64,000 nt of DNA from Spiroplasma platyhelix PALS-1 (GTDB taxonomy: Bacteria; Bacillota_I; Bacilli_A; Mycoplasmatales; VBWQ01). The notes below the pieces were generated by a model. It saw only the letters and a list, made by a program, of their open reading frames with translations, was not told where the DNA came from and did not search any database. The translations under genes and the position numbers were made by a program. The DNA is taken from assembly GCF_021496725.1 (NCBI RefSeq), contig NZ_CP051215.1, forward strand, positions 680,500 to 744,499, in the 5' to 3' direction. Of this stretch, positions 23,600-34,455 are shown one piece after another (the first letter of the stretch is position 1; each line of letters opens with the position of its first letter).

Positions 23600-24739
23600 T
23601 TAATCCTCATATTCTTTCTTTTTCAACAAAAACTCTTTATAAACTAATGCTGCAAAGTAACAAGAACCTGTTACTAATATTGTACTATTTTGCTTTTGCT
23701 CTAAAATCATTTTGTCAAAAGTAAATTTTTGAGCTCTAATGCTTAATGGATGATTATTTTGACAAACAAAAATATTAGAGGTTAAATTATTAGTTAATTT
23801 TTTAATCAAAGTATTTGGTCTTTTATTTGCTAAAGCAGAAAAAATAATTTGATCAATTTTAATATTATTTAGTTCCATCATTTTAATTAATGCTTGAATG
23901 CCTGCTAAATTATGAGCAGCATCAAAATAAATTATCTTATCAAGAATCTTCACTACTTGAAAACGCAAATTAACTTTTGTTCTTTTAATAATTTTTCAAA
24001 GTAGTTTTGAATCAAAAGTAGGAAATAAAGTTTGAATAACTACAACTGCCAGTGTTTGATTTTCTAAAATGTAACCTTGATTGATAACTTTTTTAGCAAA
24101 ATAAATTTCAGTGTTTGGAAATTTCAATAATTGATCAGTAAGACTACGCTTCAAATTAACGCTAATGTTTCCAAAAACAAAAAATTTTTTAGTTGTTAAT
24201 TTAACAATTCCTATTTTTTGTTTTAAAATTGCTAACAAACTATGACCTAAAACTTCACTATGATCTCTAGCAATTGATGTTAAAATAGCATAGTCACTAC
24301 GAATGATATTTGTTGCATCAAATAGACCACCAATACCAACTTCAATAATTGCTCAATCTACCTTTTGCTCTTGAAAATAAATTAAAGCAATTAAAGTTAA
24401 AATTGCAAAAAAACCTAATTGATACTTTTCTACATCATCACTTATTAAATTTTTAATTCTTAATAAATCTTCATCACTAATCATTTCATCATCAACAATA
24501 ATTCTTTCGTTGACAATTAAAATATGAGGTGAAGTAAACAAACCAACTTTTAACTTTAATCCTTGACTTAAAACTGCATATAAATAACGAGCTACTGATC
24601 CCTTACCATTTGTTCCAGTCACATGGATATATTTAATTTGCTGATCAGAAATTAAATATTTTTCTTTTAAAATTTTTAATTTTTTAAAACTATCATTTGA
24701 TGGATATTTTGCCAATCAAGTTCAAAATTTATCAGTCAC
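23600..24739 (-). CDS. folC: folylpolyglutamate synthase / dihydrofolate synthase
   Basis: 379 residues from GTG at 24739, chosen because AGAGG lies 6 bases upstream; an ATG two bases away is out of frame. Motifs: P-loop TGTNGKGSVARYLYA, GLFTSPHI, EVGIGGLFDATNI and DAAHNLAGIQAL. Adds glutamate residues to folate, retaining it in the cell. A mollicute with no visible folate synthesis genes would use it on imported folate, which fits the two flanking ECF S components. The Mur-ligase-type C-terminal domain is complete. Confidence 0.93.
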
Positions 24740-24750
24740 ATTAAACCTCT

Positions 24751-25674
24751 TTAATTAAGATTATCAATAGTAATTAAAGGATTAACAGTTTTTCAAGTTA
24801 TGTAAATGATAATAGAATTGATAATAATTTTTAATGGTGCCATGACAATTCTCGGAATCATGGTCAACCCATAATCTTTTGCTGCTGAAGCCGATAAGAA
24901 ACTCATATCTGCATATGATGCAATCAAAACTGTAACAGCATACTCAGAAACAACCGCTAAAAGAATAATTGGCAAGATATCATAAATTTTTTGCTTCTCA
25001 CTATTTTTTCAATAAAAAAATAATCAAATATAAATAACTAATAAAGTAAGAAGTCCACCACCAGCAATAACGCCAACAACAGCATACTTATTCATTGTGA
25101 TGCCAGCTGATAGCGGAATGCTCTCTTCTGGATACTGTAAAGCAAAATAAGCTCCACCACCAGCAAAAAACAACATAAATACATTAATTAAAAGAAAAAT
25201 TACTCAAGGATGTTTCTTTAATTTAATTTTTAAAACTCCAGCAACCCCAGCAAGAAATCCCATTAAAATAATACAAAAAATATAAACCGGATTGATGTAG
25301 GAAGGAACAAACAACATAACTAAAATATCGGTAATTGTTGCTGAAATAATTCCAATTACAGGTCCAAACATGTAACCAGAAATTTTAATCATCAACCCTT
25401 CAATTGCCAACCGAACCGGAGGCAAAACAGTAATTGGGATTGTCAATGAAACAACAATTGTTGCAACAACCGAAACTGAAGTAAGCATGGTAATGTAAGC
25501 AATATTTTTTGTTGTAAAACGTGGCCCCTTATATTTATCTTTTTTCAATCATCTTCAAAAAACGTTTACTAAAATATAAGTCAAGATAATGAAACTAAAA
25601 GCAATAATTAAATAAATAGCAGTCTTACCACTAAAGAGAGAAAAGTTATCATTTGCGTTAAGTTTAAAAATCAT
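24751..25674 (-). CDS. folT: folate-family ECF transporter S component
   Basis: 307 residues. An N-terminal hydrophobic helix and basic linker precede the FolT-type core (ITMLTSVSVVATIVVSL, RLAIEGLMIKISGYMFGP, IISATITDILVML, GFLAGVAGVLKI), and a C-terminal extension carries more helices. The longer size and the N-terminal extension are seen in mollicute folate-family S proteins. ATG at 25674, 11 bases before folC begins downstream. Likely works with the shared ECF module encoded elsewhere. Folate specificity rests on family resemblance and the folC neighbour. Confidence 0.8.
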
Positions 25675-25769
25675 TTTCGACCGCCATTCACTATTTCACT
25701 TTATTTTGTCAAGTATATCATATCATTACTTAAGATTGCTATAATACTTTATTTATATTTTGCTTAGTG

Positions 25770-26459
25770 CTATTTACTTTTTGCTAACTTTCAATTAATT
25801 GGAATTTGATTATTTGCTGCTAATCAATCATTTGTTTTGCTAAATGGTTTTGAACCAAAGAAACCTTTGTTAGCACTAAAAAATGAAGGATGAGGACTCT
25901 CAACAATTAAATGTTTAGTAGTGTCAATTAATTCTTTCTTTTGTCTAGCATTGTTGCCTCATAAAATAAAAACTAAGCGCTCTTTCTTTTCATTTAAATA
26001 AGATAGAACATTATCAGTAAAAACATTCCAGTTGTAGTGACTGTGACTATTAGCAGAATTATAACGAACTGTTAATGCAGTGTTTAGTAAAAAGACTCCT
26101 TCTTTTGCTCAATCAATTAAATAACCAGTTTCTTGATTATCAATTTGTAAGTCATCTTTTAATTCTTGAAAAATATTTCTTAAACTTGAAGGTAGTGTAA
26201 TACCTGGCAAAACACTAAAAGCCAACCCATGAGCTTGATTTGGTTGATGATAAGGATCTTGACCTAAGATAACAACTTTTACTTTATCTAAAGGAGTTAG
26301 CGAAAATACCTGAAATATATTATCTCATTTTGGAAAACATTGATACTTTTGATATTCATTTTTTATGTTAACTAATAACTCTTGAAAGTAAGGCTTCTTT
26401 TGTTCAAGAATAAAAAAATCACTTCACGAACTATCTACTAATAATTTTTGAGCCATCAT
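25770..26459 (-). CDS. ung: uracil-DNA glycosylase
   Basis: 229 residues, five TGA codons as Trp, two possible starts (ATG at 26459 and 26456). Motifs: [18 protein letters not shown] (catalytic Asp and water-activating loop), LLNTALTVR, and the DNA-intercalation loop ESPHPSFF. Removes uracil from DNA as the first step of base-excision repair. Stands between rlmH and the folate genes on the same strand. Length is normal. Confidence 0.96.
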
Positions 26460-26494
26460 TATTTCTCCTTCTTTATTAATATAACCACTGTAAT

Positions 26495-26971
26495 TTACTT
26501 ATGATAAGGCTTATGATTAATAATTTGCAATGCTCGATACAATTGCTCTAATAAAATAACTTGTGCTAATTGATGTAATAAAGTAATTCTGCCAAAAGCT
26601 AATTTTTTAATTTTTTGATTATTTTTTAATTCTTGGCTCACTCCATTACTACCTCCAATAATAAATAATAATTTTCCTTGATAATAGTTTTGATTTTTAA
26701 TAATCATTTCTGCTAGTTCTTCACTACTAATTAATTGCCCTGTTAAGTCTAATAAGAACGATTGATAGTCTGTATACTTAAATAATAAATCATTAATTTT
26801 TTCAGATTCTAATTTTAAATTAACATTAATATTTTTATCAAGATTAATTTCATCAATGATATGAACTTTTACTTTAGCATTATTTTGTAATCTCTGATAG
26901 TATTCTTGATAAGCTGATTTTCAATATTGCTTATCAATTTTGCCCACACAAATAATAACAATATCTAACAT
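26495..26971 (-). CDS. rlmH: 23S rRNA pseudouridine-1915 N3-methyltransferase
   Basis: 158 residues. The SPOUT knot end is clear: LLFIIGGSNGVS (SAM site), then LLEQLYRALQIINHKPYHK at the C terminus, the hallmark of RlmH. Methylates pseudouridine in helix 69 of 23S rRNA. Starts 3 bases beyond the lipoprotein stop, suggesting co-transcription. One TGA (Trp) near the N terminus. Confidence 0.95.
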
Positions 26972-26973
26972 AA

Positions 26974-27729
26974 TTAAACTTTTGTTAGCGCAAGGTTAGC
27001 AATTCTATCATACGGTGGATTCTCAAAGCTAGCATCACCAAGTGGTTTAGTAAAAGTAGTAATATCCAACATCACAACTGGTTGATTGTTTACATCAGTA
27101 ATTTTAGTAAAATTGAAATTAATCTCAGCATTAAAATCAATTTGAAAATCACCAATTACTAAAAATAAATGAATTCAACCAGATCTAGTAATTATTTTTG
27201 TATCATCATTAAATTCAGATGAATTTGGAACAACAATATTATCTTTTTCTGGGTCATCTCCTGGGTTAGCACTAGTAATAAATCAATATGACATTACTTT
27301 ATTTGTATCATCACTTGCATCATTATTTTTTAATTGAACAATAAATTCTTGACCACCCTGACCTCTAAAAGAAAATGCATCTTCTGAACCAGTAGGTTCA
27401 TAATGAAAACTTGAAAAAGATTTACGTTGTCATACTTCAGATGAATAAAATTCTTCTCATTCTGTTCCAGGTTGTTTAAAATTATAAATCTTATCTGTTG
27501 CTGTTTGTCCTGCTAGTGCTATAAGATAGTTAGCATTCACACCACTATAATTATATTGATTATTGTATACATACTCAGTAAGTGGATCTTGATTATTTTC
27601 AGCTTTTTTGGGAGCCTCTTTAATTACTACCTCAATATTATCACCTTTAGAAACACCACAAGCACTAACTGCTAAAGTTGTACTTCCTAAAAATGCAACT
27701 GCTGAGAAAAAGGCAAGTATTTTTTTCAT
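26974..27729 (-). CDS. lipoprotein of unknown function, 251 aa
   Basis: A typical mollicute lipoprotein: basic start, hydrophobic helix, lipobox AVSAC with the acylated Cys at residue 24. The mature part is acidic and Trp-rich (SSEVWQRKSFSSFHYE, QGGQEFIVQL, ITRSGWIHLFLVIGDFQID), suggesting a compact beta-rich surface domain; no family recognised. RBS AAGGAG upstream. A TTGACA hexamer 44 bases upstream of the start may be a -35 site. Displayed on the outer face of the membrane. Confidence 0.8.
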
Positions 27730-27814
27730 ATTATTTTATTTAATTCTCCTTTAATTTTAAAAAGTTTGCTATTGTCAATTTTAACTTATTTTAACTAAAA
27801 AAGCAAAAATTAAA

Positions 27815-27857
27815 AAAGAAAAACTCATAAGTCTATTTAAGAAACTTATGAGTTTTG
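27815..27857 (-). terminator. terminator overlapping the dnaB stop codon
   Basis: A 13-bp stem (AAAACTCATAAGT arms at 27821-27833 and 27844-27856) with a 10-base loop and a T-rich tract on the minus strand. The upstream arm contains the last codons and stop of dnaB. Confidence 0.8.
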
Positions 27858-29207
27858 ATAGTTTTCAAATTTACCTCATTTAGGAATAAATACTGTTTCA
27901 ACTTTACCGGTTGGACCATTACGATGCTTAGAGATGATAATTTCTGCTACGTGATTTTCTTGTGTCTCTTTTGTTGAGTCCTCACCATTTTTTTCTTTGT
28001 AGTAATCATCACGATAGAGAAACATAATCAAATCAGCATCTTGTTCAATTGCACCTGATTCTCTTAAGTCTGACATCAAAGGTCTTTTTTCTTCTCTTCG
28101 TTCAACTAAACGCGATAATTGAGACAAACAAATAATTGGAATATTTAATTCTCGAGCAGAAATTTTTAGACTACGAGAAATATTTGATACTTCTTGTTGT
28201 CTTGATTCACTACTAGTTGAACCAGTTAGCAATTGTAAGTAATCGATAATCACTAACTTAATATCATACTCACGAACTAATTTTCTTAATTTTGTTTGCA
28301 GTTCTAAAATTCGCAATCCTGGACTATCATCAATAATAATTGTCTTTTGTTTTAGTTGTTCTGCTGTATTGCTAATTCTTCTTCAATCATCTTGCGTGAA
28401 TTTAAATTTGCTACGTAATTTATGAGCATCAAAATTTCCTTGGCAAGAAATCATTCTTGTGATTAATTGATCCTTTGGCATCTCTAAAGAAAAAATTAGC
28501 ACTGCTTCATCTTTTTGCTTTAAACTGTTCGCAGCATTTAAAGCAAAATTTAAAGCTAAAGCAGTTTTTCCCATTGAAGGTCTTGCTGCTAAGATAATAA
28601 AATCACCTGACTGAAAACCACTAGTCAAATTATCAAGATTATTAATTCCTGAAGTAATACCAGTTAGATTTTGATTTGACTTTTGCAATTGTTCAATTTT
28701 TTCAACAACATCATCAATTGATTCAGAAATTGGCAACAATTCTTCACTATTTCTTTCGCTGCTAACCTGAACAATCTCAGCTTCTGCATCAATTAAAATA
28801 TCAGTAATTTTTTTATCACCTTGTAAGTCATCTTCAATTTTTTTTAATGCTTGCCCTAACTGACGTTTTGTTGTTCTTTCAACTAAAATATTAATGTGCT
28901 CTTTAACATTAGCATCACTGATATAGTTTTGAATTAAATAAGATAAATAATCAATCCCACCAATTCTTGCTAAAAAGTTCTTTTTTACTAACGTATCACT
29001 AATTGTTGTAACATCAATTCCTTTATTATTTTTAAATAATTCAACAATTGTTTGAAAGATCACTTGATTATTTTTAACTGTAAAATCTTGATCTTTCAGT
29101 AAAGTCAAAGCACTCTCACAAGCTTTAGGCGATTGAATCATGGCACTTAAAACATTAACTTCAACTTCATTAATAAAATCTTGATTTCGCTCTTGATTTT
29201 CACTCAT
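27846..29207 (-). CDS. dnaB: replicative DNA helicase DnaB
   Basis: 453 residues; two TGA codons read as Trp. The N-terminal DnaG-interaction domain (VEVNVLSAMIQSPKACESAL) is followed by the RecA-like motor: Walker A ARPSMGKTALALNF, ATP-site SLEMPKDQLITRM, Walker B LVIIDYLQLL, SQLSRLVERREEKRPLMSDLRESGAIEQDADLI region. Unwinds DNA at the fork with DnaA and primase. Follows rplI by 11 bases in the order gdpP-rplI-dnaB, the same as in Bacillus and Staphylococcus. Ends in a terminator stem. Confidence 0.97.
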
Positions 29208-29218
29208 AAATCAACTCC

Positions 29219-29662
29219 TTATTTTTCACTAACTTTAATTTTAAATTTAGCAAGGACATCTGAATATAACTTCACTGTTACTTCAGTTGTACCAAGTGCT
29301 TTAATTGGTTTAAAGTTAACAAACTTATGCTTATCAAGTTCAATCCCAAAATTAAAATGCAAGTAGGCACAAATTTGTTTTGCTGAAATTGCATTTGCTA
29401 CTTTACCATCTTTACTATTTAAATAAAACTCTAAAGTAAGTTTTTCTAAATCACTTTTGATGCTTTGATAATATTTAATCTTTTCTAAAGCCATTTCCTT
29501 TTCATCAGCTTTAATTTTTTTGTTTACTTTTAATGCATCTTCAGTTGCAGAAACTGCTAGTTTATTAGGAAACAAATAATTCTTAGCATAACCATCACTA
29601 ACCTCTACTACTTGATTAATCTTACCTAAATTCTTAACTTCGTTTAAAAGTATTACCTTCAC
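29219..29662 (-). CDS. rplI: 50S ribosomal protein bL9
   Basis: 147 residues from GTG at 29662; this start restores the family N terminus (KVILLNEVKNLGK) and has GAGG 9 bases upstream. Conserved N-terminal L9 domain (GYAKNYLFPNKLA) and a C-terminal domain ending in VTVKLYSDVLAKFKIKV. A longer frame begins at 29683 but adds residues not found in the family. The start lies inside gdpP, which ends at 29634, an overlap of 29 bases that suggests coupling. Confidence 0.95.
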   Translation of the reverse strand: MKVILLNEVKNLGKINQVVEVSDGYAKNYLFPNKLAVSATEDALKVNKKIKADEKEMALEKIKYYQSIKSDLEKLTLEFYLNSKDGKVANAISAKQICAYLHFNFGIELDKHKFVNFKPIKALGTTEVTVKLYSDVLAKFKIKVSEK

Positions 29663-31631
29663 TTTGATAAACCTCACTTTCAATTGCGTGGACTAATTTA
29701 TTATACAACTCTTTTAATGATAATTTACTATCCTGAACAGCAGCAGCGCTAAAGTGACCACCACCACCTAAACTCTCACAAATAATCTGAACATTAATCT
29801 CACCATTACTTCTTGCTGACAAACAAGCACGCTTTTGCTTATCATAGCCAATTGTAAAAGCAGCACGACATTCTTTTAAATCAAGTAACATTTCTGAAAT
29901 TTGTGCTAAAAATGTTGGATGATATTCTTCATTTTCATCAGCAATAACTGCTAAGAATCCTTTTTTAATTGTTTTTGCTTTACTAATTAAAGCAAATTTT
30001 TCAATCAATTCACTTAAAGTATCTTGCAATAAGCCCTTAACTTTAGCAATTGAAGCTCCTCATTCAATTAATAATCCACAAGCCTCAAAAGTTCTTCTTG
30101 TTGTTCGAACTTGTAAGTTATGAGTATCAATTAAAATTCCTGCTAACATTAAATTTCATAAAAAGTCATTTTCAATATTAGTAAAATCATTGTAGTACAT
30201 AATTTCTGCTAGTGATTCAGCAGTTGAAGAAGTCCCAGCATCAATATAAGAAATTACAGTATTGTAAATAACTTCATCCGAAACACGATGATGATCAATC
30301 ACAATAACTTTTGAAGCTTTATTTAAAACCTCAGGAGTATCAACTCTTTTTGGATTGTGGGTGTCAACAATAACTAATAAAGTATTTGGATGCAATAATT
30401 TTAATGCTTGCTTACTATTAACAAAATTAGCGTCAATATATTCTTCTGGAACTAATTGTTCCAATACTTCTTTAGTCTTAGAATCTAGTTCATTTTGATT
30501 AACAATATAGTGAGCCTGACAATTTAAATTATTCGCAATCTCAACAATCGCAACTCCTGATGAAATGCTATCAAAGTCAGCATTTTGATGCCCCATAACT
30601 AAAACATTTTTTGCTAACTTAATTTCATTGTATAAAGATTGTGCAAACATTCTAATGTTAATTTTTGATTCAGATTGTTTTGCTTCAATTGTTCCACCAA
30701 TAAAAATTGTGTTACCACCAAACTCACGAATAACTACTTGATCACCACCACGATAAACAGCTAATTCCTTAGCTTCAATTGCAAGTTCATATAAATCCTT
30801 ATTAATTGCATTCCCATATGAAAATCCAGCAGATAGCGTGATGTCAGCTTTAAATTTCTTTACTCCTTCACGAACATTTTTAATCAACTGAAAGTTATCA
30901 TTTTTTGCTTTTTCAAATTCATTTTGATACAACAGCACTGTGTAACCATCTTCAATATTTCCTAATAGTAAACATGAATAATCAGCAGCAAAATTATTTA
31001 ATTCTGTTTTGATAAATGCTTCAACACGAATTTGATTTTCTACTCTTAACTTTTGTAAAGAATTATAAAAATTGTCAACATTGATAACACCAAAAACTAA
31101 TTTTTCATGTTGCAACTTATCATATAATAAATGATACTTAGTTGTTTCTTGCAATAAGATTGTTCTTGTTTGAGTTAAATAAATTGCATCATAAAGCATA
31201 TTTTCAATCTTTAAAGTAATCTTATGAATATTGTTGTTAATTAATTGTTCAAAATCTTTTGATAATTTAACAATTGATTTTCCAATTAATTTTCCTAATC
31301 CTTTATCTTCTAAGAATTCACTAATTCACATAATAGTTAAATCATGATCTAAGATAATCATCCCAACACTACCAAAAGTTAGCGCTTGCGTATTATTCAA
31401 TTTAATAACTTCAGCAGTACTAATATATCTTTGTCTAATTCACAAACTAAAAAGAAAAATATAAAGACAAATAATTAAAAAGTTACCAATCACTAAAGAT
31501 AAAATAATGACAACAGTAACAACATCAATTTTTGAATTGATATTGATAATAAAATAAGTCAAGCCAATTAAAATTTCAATTATTAATCATACAATCATAA
31601 TTAAATGATAATTACGTAGAGATTTAAACAC
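29634..31631 (-). CDS. gdpP: cyclic-di-AMP phosphodiesterase GdpP
   Basis: 665 residues from GTG at 31631 (AGGAAG upstream; a nearby ATG is out of frame). Two N-terminal membrane helices, a PAS-like domain, a degenerate GGDEF-type domain (FGVINVDNFYNSL, YRGGDQVVIREFGG), then the DHH/DHHA1 phosphodiesterase: GHQNADFDSISSG, VIVIDHHR, and GGGGHFSAAA. Hydrolyses c-di-AMP to pApA at the inner face of the membrane. C-di-AMP controls K+ and osmolyte balance, important in a wall-less cell. Shares an operon with rplI and dnaB. Confidence 0.95.
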
Positions 31632-31738
31632 ATTACACTTCCTATATTCAATAGTACTATCTAATTTACTTTCTTTAATTATACTATATCTAAGATTAAC
31701 ATAATATCTAATAAGTTTGTTGAAATGATAAGTCAAAA

Positions 31739-31776
31739 ATGTCATTAAAATGTCATTAAATTAAATGTCAATCAAA
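31739..31776. repeat. direct repeats, possible operator
   Basis: ATGTCATTAAA occurs at 31739-31749 and again directly at 31750-31760; a third, imperfect copy (ATGTCAATCAAA) lies at 31765-31776. They sit between the divergent starts of gdpP (31631) and the gene at 31822. The same 11-mer recurs at 35304-35314, ahead of another small-membrane-protein cassette. Confidence 0.5.
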
Positions 31777-31821
31777 AATAATAAGGTAAGATTATATTTA
31801 AGAATCTAGGGGGTTTTTATT

Positions 31822-32670
31822 ATGAAAAAAGGGTTAAGTATTTTTAGTGCGCTTATTTTAACAGGCACAGCAACAACATTATTAACTACTAATGTTCAAA
31901 CTCATCAAAATAAAATTAATCAAAGTAATAGCGAATCAGACATTGATTGAAGTTTACTTAAAAATATTAATAATGATTATTTTAAAAATTTTAAAGAAAC
32001 TCATAAAGCAGAAGTAACAAATTTTTCTGCGAGAAATATTGATGAAATAATTGCATATGCTCAAAAAAAAGCAAATGAATATATTCAATTATTTCAAAAT
32101 CAAAATTTTGATTTAAATCAAATTATTGAATATCTTTCAACTGAAAATAGCAATTTTAAAGAAAATTATCATAAATCTTTACAAAACCAATCTAATATTA
32201 TTAATAATCAAATAAGTTCAACAACTAATGTAACAACATTTAGTGATGCGCAAGATTTTGCTAAATTAGAAACATTTGTTAAAAATTTAAGAATTGAAAA
32301 AGCAATCTTTACAACTATAACTGCAACTTCTGCTATAGCTGCTGCAGGATTTTGAGCAGCAGCTTGATGATTTGGTATTAGCATTCCTTGAGCAATAGCA
32401 TGTACTACAATTAGTACTGTTTCTGGAGGAATAACAACTGCATTAAATGGAGCATTAGTAGAATATGATAAAGAATTAAGTAAAATTGATAAAGCAATTA
32501 TTTGAGGTAGTATGATTTATTATTTAGGTCATATATTTTATAAATTTGCATATATAACATTAATTGCAGGTGCTACTACAGTAACTGCTACAAGTTGAGC
32601 ATTTCCAGCAGTTCTTGCACTAGTTCCAGTAATCTCAACAATATCAACTTGAATTAGTGTCTATAAATAA
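31822..32670 (+). CDS. exported or membrane-inserting protein, 282 aa, unknown
   Basis: ATG at 31822 after a strong AGGGGG site. A signal-peptide-like N terminus without a lipobox Cys (KKGLSIFSALILTGTATTL), a polar helical middle of about 130 residues (Asn/Gln/Lys-rich), then a C-terminal third of Ala/Gly/Ser-rich hydrophobic hairpins: ITATSAIAAAGFWAAAWWF, AIACTTISTVSGGITTALNG, ALVPVISTISTWISVYK. Seven TGA codons read as Trp. This layout is like that of membrane-inserting toxins or bacteriocins, but no family is recognised. The next gene begins two bases after the stop. Confidence 0.7.
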
Positions 32671-32671
32671 A

Positions 32672-33436
32672 ATGTCAGAACAACTTGAATTTTTCTTATT
32701 AGAATTTTTATTATTTCTAATTTGCGTTGGATCATCTGTTGCTGGAGCATATTTTCCTGGGCATAAAATGTGAGTTCAATACACAAATAATTGCGTTAGT
32801 ATATTTAAATTAAAAAATTTACCTTTTATTATTAAGGAATATAAATATAAATATGTAAGTTGATTTGTTTTCTTTACTTTATTTAATTGTCTTGCACTAT
32901 CAATGTTTTTATGAATTTGATTTAATGTAACTAAAGATATATATCAAGGAGAAAATATCTTATTATTTATTCCTTTTATCATTGTATTTTTACTTTCTGA
33001 TGCTTTAATCTTTATTTTATTTAAAAAATTTTGAAATGAAATAAAAGAAATTGGTATTTATTCTAAAAAAGAAGCAGTTGAAACATTTAAAAAATTCCAA
33101 TCAGAAATTAAATTTAAAAATATAAAAAGCTTTCAAATAATTGGACACAGTCAAAATACTATTCAAGACTATCCTTTTCAATTTCAACAACGAAACTATC
33201 AAAGAAAAATAAAAAAACTAATCAATAAAAAAACTAATGAAGAAAAATATGATATTAAATTAATCACCTTATTCAATAATTATTTAAAAATATATGCAAT
33301 ATTTATTAAGCGTATTAGTAAAGAAAAATATGATGTGATCATCGAAAACTCTGAACAATCAATTTATTTTCCTGACATTATAATTAATAATTTCTTTGCT
33401 TACGTTAATCAAGCACAAAAAGAATTTTCAAACTAA
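32672..33436 (+). CDS. membrane protein, 254 aa, unknown
   Basis: ATG at 32672, one base after the upstream stop, so translation is probably coupled. Three to four N-terminal membrane helices (LEFLLFLICVGSSVAGAYF, FVFFTLFNCLALSMFLWIW, LLFIPFIIVFLLSDALIFI) and a basic, cytoplasmic C-terminal half of ~150 residues. Six TGA codons as Trp. Nothing recognised. Its tight pairing with the hydrophobic exported protein upstream is compatible with an immunity or export partner; this is inference from gene order only. Confidence 0.7.
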
Positions 33437-33493
33437 AAAATAAGATTTTAAATTTCTTTTTTTAAGATATCAATACATGTAAGGGGAAAAGTT

Positions 33494-33685
33494 ATGGAAA
33501 AAGAAAACAAACGTGATGTAGTAGGTGAAGTAATCAATGGAGTAATGTCTGAACCAACTGAATATGGGACATTAACTTTGGTTATAATGTGAACTCTTGG
33601 GCTACCATTAATGTTGTTATATGTAATTATTAAATACAGTGTTAAAGGAACTAAAAAATTAGTTAAGAAAATAAAAATTAAATAA
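33494..33685 (+). CDS. small single-pass membrane protein, 63 aa
   Basis: ATG at 33494 after AAGGGG. Acidic N terminus (EKENKRDVVGEVINGVMSEP), one central membrane helix (TLVIMWTLGLPLMLLYVII) and a very basic tail (KGTKKLVKKIKIK). Last gene of a three-gene plus-strand cassette, ending at a bidirectional terminator shared with rpsR. Not recognised. Confidence 0.65.
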
Positions 33686-33717
33686 AAAAAGAGAAGATTA
33701 TTCTTCTCTTTTTATTT
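33684..33717. terminator. bidirectional terminator
   Basis: A 10-bp stem (AAAGAGAAGA / TCTTCTCTTT) with a 4-base loop, flanked by A-runs on the left and T-runs on the right, placed between convergent genes (33685 and rpsR stop at 33722). Confidence 0.88.
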
Positions 33718-33721
33718 GATT

Positions 33722-33946
33722 CTAAACTGAGTAAGGTAACAAAGCCATGATTTGTGCACGTTTAATTGCTGTAGCAATTTGACGTTGGTACTTTGGTTTT
33801 GTTCCAGTTGCTCTTGCTGGTAAAATTTTGTTGTTGTTAGACATAAATTTCTTTAATAATTCAATATCTTTATAATCGATATATTTAATTTGATTTTTAG
33901 TAATCTGACAATATTTTTTTCTTGTGTGAACACGATTTCTATTCAT
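33722..33946 (-). CDS. rpsR: 30S ribosomal protein bS18
   Basis: 74 residues with the S18 core: [25 protein letters not shown] and [32 protein letters not shown]. Binds with bS6 on the platform of the small subunit. Last gene of rpsF-ssb-rpsR, the standard Firmicutes order. The single Cys of the N-terminal CXXC-type zinc motif remains. Confidence 0.97.
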   Translation of the reverse strand: MNRNRVHTRKKYCQITKNQIKYIDYKDIELLKKFMSNNNKILPARATGTKPKYQRQIATAIKRAQIMALLPYSV

Positions 33947-33960
33947 AATTTCTCCTTATT

Positions 33961-34446
33961 TTAATCTCAAATAATAGCCTCATCATCTGAGTCACTACTA
34001 TCTAAGCTACTATTATTTACAAAACTAATTTCTGTATCATAACTTTCAGTATTTTTGATTGCTTCATCAATATTTACTTCATTAGTTTTTTCAATATTAT
34101 TTTTTTGGAATTCTGAACCATTTGCGTTACTGCTAACGCTATCATTAATAATATCTCTTCTACGACTGTCTAGAAAAGAAACACTATGTGCTGAAACCTC
34201 AGTAATATATTGGTCTCGATTATCTTTTCTTGTTGTGATATGACCTGCTACTGCAATTAAAGATCCTTTGCCAACAAACTTTGTCATATTTTCAGCAACA
34301 CGATTTCAAGCAATACAATTAATAAAATTTGTTCTATTACTTGAATCATCAACTGCTACACTAAAGAAAACATAATTTTTTCCTGTGCTAGTTTTTCTTA
34401 ATTCTAAGTTTCGTGTGATTCGACCAATTAATGTTACATGATTCAT
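33961..34446 (-). CDS. ssb: single-stranded DNA-binding protein
   Basis: 161 residues, one TGA Trp in IAWNR. N-terminal OB fold (MNHVTLIGRITRNLELR, YVFFSVAVDD, NFINCIAWN, GHITTRKDN) and a Ser/Asp/Asn-rich linker ending in an acidic tail (DSDDEAIIWD) that recruits partner proteins. The usual tip is DDxIPF; here it is DEAIIWD, an altered last residue set. Between rpsF and rpsR. Confidence 0.95.
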
Positions 34447-34455
34447 AAGTGCCCC

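Noticed and set aside
25675..25769. Folate riboswitch upstream of the ECF folate gene
   Set aside because: The sequence is short and AT-rich, with no recognisable conserved riboswitch core.
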